NCBI GenBank assembly: GCA_003154255.1
Contig: PMCY01000041.1
Location: forward strand, 12,765 to 24,231
Source of the DNA: Candidatus Aminicenantota bacterium
GTDB taxonomy: Bacteria; Acidobacteriota; Aminicenantia; Aminicenantales; UBA4085
Direction of reading: 5' to 3'
DNA: 11,467 nucleotides
The position numbers were made by a program, and so were the translations under genes. Positions within the stretch are counted from its first letter, which is position 1. Every line of letters starts with the position of its first letter. This document shows positions 6,330-11,467 of the stretch, in pieces. Under the pieces are notes generated by a model. That model was not told where the DNA came from. It was given only the letters and a program-made list of their open reading frames with translations, and made no database searches.

Positions 6330-7481
6330 ATGCTGCGATTTCGATCAGGTCAGGAAATAGCCGGCTGCGGACTGCTTTTATTAGCCCTGGCGGCCGGCGT
6401 CGTCTCGGCCCAAACCCCGCCCCAAGTCCGGGTCAAGGACCCGGCCGCCGTCATCCGGATGGCTCCCGAGGCCGGAGCGCCTGTCATCCTCGGTCCGCTG
6501 ACTCCGGGTAACGTCTATCCCATCGAGCGCCGGATAGGCGACTGGTACGAGATCAAGTTCGTTTCGACGTCCGGTGTCCGGCTGACGGGTTACGTCCACC
6601 GCTTCCATGTCGAAGAAGTCCTTTCCGAACCCTCCACCACCCCCGGAGAAACCGCAAATGAAGAAGGGGCGGCCTACGTCAGCCCGCTCCGGTCGGGCTT
6701 CGAATTCGCCCTCACGGGGGGGATGGGATTCAATCGTTTCACCGGCGGCTCGAGCCAATATAGTGCCGGTTGGGGGCCCTACCTGGATCTGCAATCCGTA
6801 GCCGAAGCGGGCACCATCAACTTCACTCTGGGCAATTCGACGGCCCTGGCCGCATCCTGTTCCCTCTTCTTCACACCCGGCCTGGGCCTTCGCCTGCAAA
6901 TCGATAGGCCCTTGACCCAGTCCTTCAGCGAGGGTTTCAGCAACTACTCGATTTCCTGGGCCATGGGCGGCGCGGACTCCGAGTCCAGCCAGAAAACATG
7001 GAACATGACGGGATCCTACTCGGTCATGCCCATCAGCCTCAACGGCTTCGTCCGCCTGGCCCTGGGGCCTGTCGTCACCGCCTTTTTGACCGGCGGACCG
7101 ACCTATTTCACAGGCAAGTTTTCCGCGGATTCCAGCATCGGCTACGCCCGCTCCTGGTTCGACACCGCCCAGAACTTCGAGGTCTATGCCGTTCCCGTCA
7201 AGATGGATCAATCCATCAAAGGCTGGGGCTTCAATGTCGGGACCGGGTTGGAAGTCTGGGTCAACCGGACCGTCGCCATCCTGTTGGAGGGCGCCTATTT
7301 CGGCGGGCCGACGGCCACCCAAAAATGGGCCGTTCAGGCCGGGCCGTACGAACCCAGCAGCACGGGGGGGATCCGCTGGACCGACCCGGCGCTGCCCGAG
7401 GCGCTGGCCAATTATGTCTCTCCTGTGGCCATCCAACTTTCCTTCTTCAAGATCGTCACCGGGGTCAAGATCCATCTCTGA
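6330..7481 (+). CDS. outer-membrane beta-barrel protein with N-terminal bacterial SH3 domain (paralogue 2)
   Basis: A 383-residue protein built like the one before it: signal peptide (1-27, cut at VSA|Q), SH3-like domain (about 32-97), a short acidic linker, then a beta-barrel region from about 118 to the end. The two share VRVKDP/IRVKDP followed by AVIR, GDWYEIK, the HxxxVEE end of the SH3 domain, the barrel segments MPISL/IPISL and GGPT, and similar terminal strands (FFKIVTGVKIHL here). This indicates an old tandem duplication with strong divergence in the surface-loop regions. The ATG at 6330 is chosen because AAGGAG lies seven bases upstream and a signal peptide begins there; in-frame codons further upstream have no coding character. 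Whether it is read from the upstream cluster or from its own promoter in the 239-base gap cannot be told. It converges with the GNAT gene, with 33 bases between the stops and no obvious terminator. Confidence 0.8.
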   Translation: MLRFRSGQEIAGCGLLLLALAAGVVSAQTPPQVRVKDPAAVIRMAPEAGAPVILGPLTPGNVYPIERRIGDWYEIKFVSTSGVRLTGYVHRFHVEEVLSEPSTTPGETANEEGAAYVSPLRSGFEFALTGGMGFNRFTGGSSQYSAGWGPYLDLQSVAEAGTINFTLGNSTALAASCSLFFTPGLGLRLQIDRPLTQSFSEGFSNYSISWAMGGADSESSQKTWNMTGSYSVMPISLNGFVRLALGPVVTAFLTGGPTYFTGKFSADSSIGYARSWFDTAQNFEVYAVPVKMDQSIKGWGFNVGTGLEVWVNRTVAILLEGAYFGGPTATQKWAVQAGPYEPSSTGGIRWTDPALPEALANYVSPVAIQLSFFKIVTGVKIHL

Positions 7482-7514
7482 TCCGGCGGCTGATTCCCAG
7501 GCGGCGAGGCGAGC

Positions 7515-8333
7515 TCAGCGGCCTTTCTTTTCCAGGACGTAAAAACAGCGTTCGCCGCAAATAAAATCGTCCAGCCGGAAGCCGGCCTTGAAATAGTGGA
7601 GGAAGGCCGAGCGGACGGCCTTCTGCCAGGCGGCGATAAGGCCGGACTTGCCCTTGAGATCGCGGACGGCCTTGGGAATCTCGACCAGGATCCTTTTATC
7701 CAAGCAATCATACCGCGGGCGTTTGGGGCGGATGTCGGGATAAGTCCCCTCCGCCCGCCGCTCCACCGCCTTGGGCCGGAGGCCGGGATCAAGGGCCGCG
7801 GGCGCGCCGCGTCGGCGGCGGTCGACCCGCGCGGAAGCGATCGCCCATTCCATGAGCAAGCGGTCCGTGGGCACGCCCTCCTCCAAGCTCAACGCGGGCG
7901 TGGGTCCGTAGAGATCCTCGATGTACGTCCTTCCGGACGCTCCCAGCGTATGCAGGTTGAGATTGGCGTTGCGGGCCTGCAGGGGATCATACGTCCAGGT
8001 GATGAGCGTGCCGCCGCGGCGGAGCACCTCCTCGCGCTGGGCCCATTTAAGCATCTTGCCCAGGCCGTGACCCTGATATTCCGTCCGGACGGCGAGATGG
8101 TGCGAATGCTGGGCCGGCCGGCCGTGCACGACGGCCGGAAAGGAGAAGACGTAGCCCGCCAGCTCGCGGCCGGCATAAGCGCCCAGAACAATGCCGCCCG
8201 TCTCCACGGAAGCGCAGAAATTATGGACGGGGGTGATGTCCAGGTCTGGATGGTTCCAAATGCGGCGCTGGATTTCGACACAGCCCTCGAAATCGGCCGG
8301 CTTTTCCAGCCGACGGATGCGGAAATCAGTCAT
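7515..8333 (-). CDS. GNAT-family N-acetyltransferase (COG3375-like)
   Basis: A 272-residue acetyltransferase that would move an acetyl group from acetyl-CoA to an unknown amine. The acetyl-CoA site is visible as motif A, HLAVRTEYQGHGLGK at 79-93. The segments TWTYDPLQARNANLN (112-126) and GVPTDRLLMEW (153-163) and a C-terminal extension with VEIPKAVRDL and a wrapped F..GFR..DF strand pattern match the larger GNAT group known as COG3375, which is about 100 residues longer than a minimal GNAT. The ATG at 8333 overlaps the end of the upstream glycosyltransferase (ATGACTGA) by eight bases, implying translational coupling; GGGAG lies about nine bases upstream. The frame is open well upstream of 8333, but that would overlap the glycosyltransferase. 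Its place as last gene in a glycosyltransferase operon suggests acetylation of an amino sugar or lipid, but that is only an inference from context. Confidence 0.88.
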   Translation of the reverse strand: MTDFRIRRLEKPADFEGCVEIQRRIWNHPDLDITPVHNFCASVETGGIVLGAYAGRELAGYVFSFPAVVHGRPAQHSHHLAVRTEYQGHGLGKMLKWAQREEVLRRGGTLITWTYDPLQARNANLNLHTLGASGRTYIEDLYGPTPALSLEEGVPTDRLLMEWAIASARVDRRRRGAPAALDPGLRPKAVERRAEGTYPDIRPKRPRYDCLDKRILVEIPKAVRDLKGKSGLIAAWQKAVRSAFLHYFKAGFRLDDFICGERCFYVLEKKGR

Positions 8334-9438
8334 GCAGACGAACTCCCTTCTTCGCGGCCAGCCGCTCATAAACTCTGATGACTTTGAGAGCCATGGCCCG
8401 GGAGGAGAACTTGGCGTGGACGGCCTCGAAACCGGCGTCGCCGAACCGCCGGGCCAGGGGCCGGTTCTCGTACAGCTCGAAGATCGCCCCGGCCAGCGCC
8501 TTGGGACTACGGGGCAGGACGAGGAATCCCGTCTCGTCGTGAATGACGACCTCGGGAATGCCGCCGACCTGGGTGGCCACGACCGGCAGTCGGCTGGCCA
8601 TGGCGTCGAGGATGGAACTGCCGAGGCCCTCGGCCTCCGAGGACAGGACGAAACAGTCGAGCGAGGCCAGGATGCGGGGAACATCCTCGCGATGGCCGAG
8701 GAAGAAAACCAGATCATCGACCTGCAGGTCCTTGCTCAACTTGTCCAACACCATCTCCAGCGTGCCTTTGCCGACGATGATGATCTTGATCTTGGGCGTC
8801 CTGGCTTTGAGCAGGCGGGCGGCCTCGATCAGAGTGCGGTGCCCCTTGCTGTCTTCGAGGTAGGCAACGATGCCGGCCAGGAAATCGTCGGGGGCGAAAG
8901 CGAACTCGCGGCGGAGGAAACCCCGGTCGGGGACGTTCTCGAAGGGCGAGAAATCGATGCCCGAGGGGATGACTTCGATGCGCGCCGGGTCGATCCCCCC
9001 CTGGACGAGAACATCCCGGACGCTTTCGGAGATGGCGATGATGGCGTCGACGTTGCGGGTGTATTTACGTTTGGAAAAAGGGCCGCTCTTGAGGGGGAAG
9101 ATCACCCGCCGCGAGACGATCCGCAGCGGGACATGGGCCCGGGCGCAGGCCGCCCCGCCGATGGTCACCGCATGGGCGTCGTGGAAATGGGCCAGTACGC
9201 AGCCTTTTTTGCGCATGGCCCGCGACAGTCGGAAGGCCGCCCCGATGTCCGTTTCGCTCTTCATCCGGATAGGCAAAACAGGCAGGCCTTCGGCGGCGGC
9301 CTTTTCATGAAGCGGGCAGCCGGGCTGGACAACCAAATAAACGGGAAAACCCTGGTCGCGCAGCTCGCGTGTCAGAAGAAAGGACTGCCGCTGGCCGCCG
9401 CGCCATTCCCGGCCCGTGTCAATCTGGAAAAGGCTCAA
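8326..9438 (-). CDS. GT4-family glycosyltransferase (GT-B fold)
   Basis: A 370-residue retaining glycosyltransferase that would transfer a sugar from a nucleotide sugar to a growing glycan at the cytoplasmic face. The N-terminal half begins with the acceptor-side loop DTGREWRGGQ (7-16), frequent in GT4 enzymes of surface glycans. The C-terminal half has GIVAYLEDSKGH (K198), VVGKG-like IIVGKG, and the nucleotide-sugar motif SSEAEGLGSSILDAM followed by PVVATQVGGIPEVV. In the E-x7-E motif the second Glu is Asp (E270, D278), a change seen in many GT4 proteins of the EGLGxSxLDAM type. The start is a TTG at 9438: GGAG lies six bases upstream and the fold begins at once, while no ATG or GTG fits. 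It overlaps the preceding GT2 gene by 20 bases and the GNAT gene by eight. Likely role: lipopolysaccharide core or O-chain synthesis; the exact sugar cannot be read. Confidence 0.93.
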   Translation of the reverse strand: MSLFQIDTGREWRGGQRQSFLLTRELRDQGFPVYLVVQPGCPLHEKAAAEGLPVLPIRMKSETDIGAAFRLSRAMRKKGCVLAHFHDAHAVTIGGAACARAHVPLRIVSRRVIFPLKSGPFSKRKYTRNVDAIIAISESVRDVLVQGGIDPARIEVIPSGIDFSPFENVPDRGFLRREFAFAPDDFLAGIVAYLEDSKGHRTLIEAARLLKARTPKIKIIIVGKGTLEMVLDKLSKDLQVDDLVFFLGHREDVPRILASLDCFVLSSEAEGLGSSILDAMASRLPVVATQVGGIPEVVIHDETGFLVLPRSPKALAGAIFELYENRPLARRFGDAGFEAVHAKFSSRAMALKVIRVYERLAAKKGVRLHD

Positions 9439-10192
9439 TGCGCTCTCCTTTTTTCCAGATCTCGCGGAGCTTGGCGTAGCGGACGAAGATCGAATAGCCG
9501 TTCAGGACGGAAACGACCATCCCGGCGAAGCCGTCCAGAAAACCGCGCTTCAGAACGTACGATTTGACGAAGCGGGAGAAGGGCAGGACGAGCAGGTGGT
9601 ACCAGCGGCTCTTACGGCCCTGGGCGTAAAGCTTCTGGGCGCCGAGGTCGGCGAACTTGTTCAAGCGGGCCAGATGGTCGCCTATGCTGCGGTAAGTATA
9701 ATGGCGAAGCGGCCCTTTGAGCTTCCGGATCTCCCCCTGGACGGCCAGCGTCTCGTGGACGTACTCGCCTTCCCAGCGGGCGGCGGCGCGAAGGAAAAGA
9801 CGGATTTTGCGATCGGGATACCAGCCGCAATGCCGGATCCAGCGCCCCAGGTAGAAAACCAGGCGGGGTATGGAGAAGCCGACGCACGACGGATCCTCGT
9901 TCTTAAGCGCCAGGAGCTCGGTCCGCAGCTCCTCGGAGATCCGCTCATCGGCGTCGAGGGAGAGGATCCAGGGATGGACGGCCAGGCCATCGGCGAAATT
10001 TTTCTGGTCGGCATAGTTCGTCCACTTTCGCTCGACGACTCGATCGGTGAATTCCCGGGCCAGTTTGACCGTGCGGTCCGTGCTGAAGCTGTCGACGACG
10101 ATGAACTCGTCGGCGATCCCGGCCAGGCTTCCGAGGGCGGCCTCGATATTGGCTTCCTCGTTGAAGGTGATGAGGACCGCGGAGATTTTCAC
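9419..10192 (-). CDS. GT2-family glycosyltransferase, WaaE/KdtX-like
   Basis: A 257-residue inverting glycosyltransferase with GT-A fold. It opens with the standard strand ISAVLITFNEE (3-13), then IVVDSFSTDRT (31-41) binding the nucleotide, and the DxD metal motif in SLDADE (D80, D82). GFSIPRLVFYLGRWI and the segment CGWYPDRKIRLFLR with YVHETL are characteristic of the WaaE/KdtX group, which adds a hexose to the inner core of lipopolysaccharide in enterobacteria. The C-terminal 60 residues contain a hydrophobic, aromatic stretch probably used for membrane contact. The start is a GTG at 10192 placed just before the first strand; there is no good Shine-Dalgarno, and an ATG at 10208 is out of frame. 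It is the first gene of a three-gene operon with GT4 and GNAT. No confident promoter was found in the 186 bases between this start and the repeat element, although TATAAC on the minus strand near 10245 is a candidate -10 box. Confidence 0.93.
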   Translation of the reverse strand: MKISAVLITFNEEANIEAALGSLAGIADEFIVVDSFSTDRTVKLAREFTDRVVERKWTNYADQKNFADGLAVHPWILSLDADERISEELRTELLALKNEDPSCVGFSIPRLVFYLGRWIRHCGWYPDRKIRLFLRAAARWEGEYVHETLAVQGEIRKLKGPLRHYTYRSIGDHLARLNKFADLGAQKLYAQGRKSRWYHLLVLPFSRFVKSYVLKRGFLDGFAGMVVSVLNGYSIFVRYAKLREIWKKGERIEPFPD

Positions 10193-10267
10193 AGGTTGAA
10201 ATTACCATAGCGAAATGATTTAGACAAGCAGGGCTCGGGGGTTATAAAAAGACCAGCGGGTCCCGAC

Positions 10268-10340
10268 GAGTTCATATGGGATACAAACGAACTCCTGTTC
10301 CCTCTCGCCCAATCGATCCTTTCGTTTTCAGCGGGAAAGG
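10268..10340. repeat. two small inverted repeats upstream of the GT2 gene
   Basis: GAGTTC (10268-10273) pairs with GAACTC (10289-10294), and CCTTTC (10318-10323) pairs with GAAAGG (10335-10340). They lie in the leader or promoter region of the glycosyltransferase operon, before the larger repeat element. They might be operator sites or leader hairpins; no known motif is recognised. Confidence 0.3.
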
Positions 10341-10377
10341 GAATGCGTAGATTGGTCGCGCCCGGGACTAAAATTTT

Positions 10378-10559
10378 CGACGATTCGGGAGACGCGGGTC
10401 AAAACCCGTGCGACGGGCCTTGCCAGTCCCAGGCGAAGCAAGGACGACTAAGCAGGCATGGATTTTCGCCGAAGGCGAAAAGAGCGCGGGAGGGGCGTCG
10501 GAACGGATTTTCCTCGCCGGGGAAAATCCGTGTTTTTGATCCGCGTCTCCCGATCGTCG
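10378..10559. repeat. 182-base structured element bounded by a 26-bp imperfect inverted repeat
   Basis: Bases 10378-10404 are complementary to 10534-10559, with one bulged T in the left arm and one G-T pair. Inside are further hairpins: CCTTGC/GCAAGG (10418-10423, 10438-10443), TTTTCGCC/GGCGAAAA (10463-10470, 10474-10481) and an 11-base perfect stem (10503-10513 with 10521-10531). CGCGGGT (10393-10399) can pair instead with ACCCGTG (10404-10410), competing with the outer stem. The complementarity stops sharply at both outer ends and no target-site duplication is obvious. It could be a structured non-coding RNA, a long 3' or 5' untranslated structure, or a small non-autonomous inverted-repeat element. 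Tests of tRNA-, tmRNA- and attC-like features by eye were negative. The stretch 10193-10592 otherwise holds no convincing gene. Confidence 0.6.
10503..10537 (+). terminator. intrinsic-terminator-like hairpin on the plus strand
   Basis: A perfect 11-base stem (10503-10513 with 10521-10531, loop of seven) is followed by GTTTTTG. On the plus strand this looks like a Rho-independent terminator, yet no plus-strand gene lies upstream of it. Its T run is also one side of the long outer stem of the surrounding element, so the two structures would compete. On the minus strand no T run follows, so it is not an obvious terminator for the TolC-like gene. Confidence 0.35.
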
Positions 10560-10592
10560 CCCAAATGATTACGGACCGGGCGCCGACCGCAA

Positions 10593-11467
10593 TCAGCCGA
10601 TGATCTTGAAGCCGCGTTTCTCCAGGCCGACGCCCATCGATTTCTCCAGCCTTTCGACGGACAGGACGAAATCGATCTTGGCTTTGAGCTCGGCCGAACG
10701 GGCGTTGGCCAGCTTTTCCTGGAAATCGAGGACGAAATAATTCGTGGATAACCCGACCGCAAATTTCTTGAGTTCGGCGTCCAGGCTCTTCTGGGCCAGC
10801 TCGCTGGCCAGGCGGTAGGCGTCAGCCCGCTTGGCGTTGGCCTCGATCGTTCGAACCGCATCGCTGACCTCCAGGGCGGCCTGCTGTTCCTGGGCCTTCA
10901 GCTGGACCTGGCTCTGGGCCAGATCGGCCCGGGCGTAGCCCAGGTCGGACCGGGTCAGAAAAGCGCTCATGGGGACGGTCAGCGTCACGCCGACGTTCCA
11001 GTTGTTGTAGAGCAGTTTGAAGGCGTCGCGAACGGCGTTCGAGGGGCTTCCCGGCACCGTGCCGACGACGACGCCGGCAAAGACGTTATCCCCGGCATAA
11101 ATCAACCGGTCGCCCGAGATGCCGGGACTCCAATAGGACAGGGTCAGGTCCAGCGCGGGCAGAGTCTGGTTTCGGGCCACGGCCACGCCGAGCTCTTTGT
11201 TTTCAATGTTTTTCTGGGCGATCTTCAGATCGGGCCTTTTCTCCAAAGCCGTCTTGAAGGCCTCGTCGATCGAAATGGGCGTCGCCTGGACGATGGGCTG
11301 GTCCACGGGTACGACCTTCTTGGCCCGGGTATCCCCTTCGGCCGCCAGATTGATCATGGTCTTGAACACTTCCTCGCTCCGCGTGATCAGCGATTCGGCC
11401 TGGATCAGATCGGCCTCGCGCTGGGCCACCGCGGCCTCGGAGTTGAGGATCTCGAGCGGGGCCAGCT
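10593..11467 (-). CDS. TolC-family outer-membrane efflux protein, C-terminal part (5' end outside window)
   Basis: The minus-strand frame is open from the window edge to a TGA at 10595-10593, giving about 291 residues of the C-terminal part of an outer-membrane efflux protein (OEP/TolC family). These trimers form the exit duct for RND or ABC exporters or type I secretion. Visible are APLEILNSEAAVAQREADLI at the edge, typical of the first-half helices, then ISIDEAFKTALEKRPDLKIAQ, which begins the second structural repeat, LPALDLTLSYW (outer-membrane strand), NWNVGVTLTVPM, and the long helices with ALEVSDAVRTIEANAKR and SLDAELKKFAVGLSTNYFVLDFQ. The TolC-like signature of short Gly/Leu motif before the last helix pair is in place. 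A GTG at 11429 could be read as a start but lies inside the conserved helix, so the gene continues beyond the window. Its partner pump genes are probably upstream of it, outside the window. About 400 bases separate it from the glycosyltransferase operon on the same strand. Confidence 0.9.
   Translation of the reverse strand, partial: LAPLEILNSEAAVAQREADLIQAESLITRSEEVFKTMINLAAEGDTRAKKVVPVDQPIVQATPISIDEAFKTALEKRPDLKIAQKNIENKELGVAVARNQTLPALDLTLSYWSPGISGDRLIYAGDNVFAGVVVGTVPGSPSNAVRDAFKLLYNNWNVGVTLTVPMSAFLTRSDLGYARADLAQSQVQLKAQEQQAALEVSDAVRTIEANAKRADAYRLASELAQKSLDAELKKFAVGLSTNYFVLDFQEKLANARSAELKAKIDFVLSVERLEKSMGVGLEKRGFKIIG

Noticed and set aside
8191..9567. A 458-codon open frame on the plus strand
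   Set aside because: It lies antisense to the GNAT, GT4 and GT2 genes, which have clear catalytic motifs; its product is Asp/Gly-rich shadow sequence.
10378..10559. tmRNA, tRNA or integron attC identity for the structured element
   Set aside because: A TTTTCGACG string and the long bulged stem prompted these ideas, but there is no CCA or T-arm end, no tag frame, and no RYYYAAC/GTTRRRY boxes at the ends of the stem.
10343..10603. An 86-codon plus-strand frame in the gap before the TolC-like gene
   Set aside because: A GGGA precedes its ATG, but most of it lies in the inverted-repeat element, its composition is not protein-like, and it runs into the TolC-like gene antisense.
1..11467. CRISPR arrays, insertion sequences, rRNA or tRNA genes
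   Set aside because: No regularly spaced direct repeats, transposase-like protein or RNA gene signature was seen on either strand.

Overview
The window has high GC and reads as the chromosome of a Gram-negative bacterium: two outer-membrane beta-barrel proteins, a TolC-type efflux protein and lipopolysaccharide-type glycosyltransferases are all present. The mix of Hanks-type Ser/Thr kinase, PP2C phosphatase, FHA proteins and a class III cyclase recalls Acidobacteriota or Aminicenantes-like lineages. That placement is an inference from gene style, since no marker gene is present.

Layout. Bases 1-303 are the 3' end of a P-type ATPase, most like the plasma-membrane proton pump subfamily. Bases 388-1305 (minus strand) encode an FHA domain fused to a class III nucleotide cyclase. 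It is divergent from a plus-strand cluster at 1422-6090: a membrane FHA protein with an N-terminal OB-like domain, a PP2C phosphatase, a transmembrane Ser/Thr kinase with an extracytoplasmic tail, and an SH3-plus-beta-barrel outer-membrane protein. A second SH3-plus-barrel paralogue follows at 6330-7481 after a 239-base gap. Two near-consensus sigma70-type promoters sit back to back between the cyclase and the cluster.

From 7515 to 10192 (minus strand) three overlapping genes form an operon: a GT2 glycosyltransferase, a GT4 glycosyltransferase and a GNAT acetyltransferase, probably for lipopolysaccharide or another surface glycan. A 400-base gap (10193-10592) holds no convincing gene but contains a 182-base element closed by a 26-bp imperfect inverted repeat with several hairpins inside. 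Bases 10593-11467 (minus strand) are the C-terminal part of a TolC-family outer-membrane efflux protein, cut off by the window edge.

How the parts may work together: kinase, phosphatase and two FHA proteins form a complete write-erase-read set for phosphothreonine. The FHA-cyclase could turn this into a cyclic nucleotide signal. The kinase ectodomain and the SH3-barrel proteins suggest that the input comes from the envelope. The short motif TIR(V/M)xP in the linker of the FHA membrane protein and in the tail of the phosphatase could be a phospho-docking site linking these proteins; this is a hypothesis.
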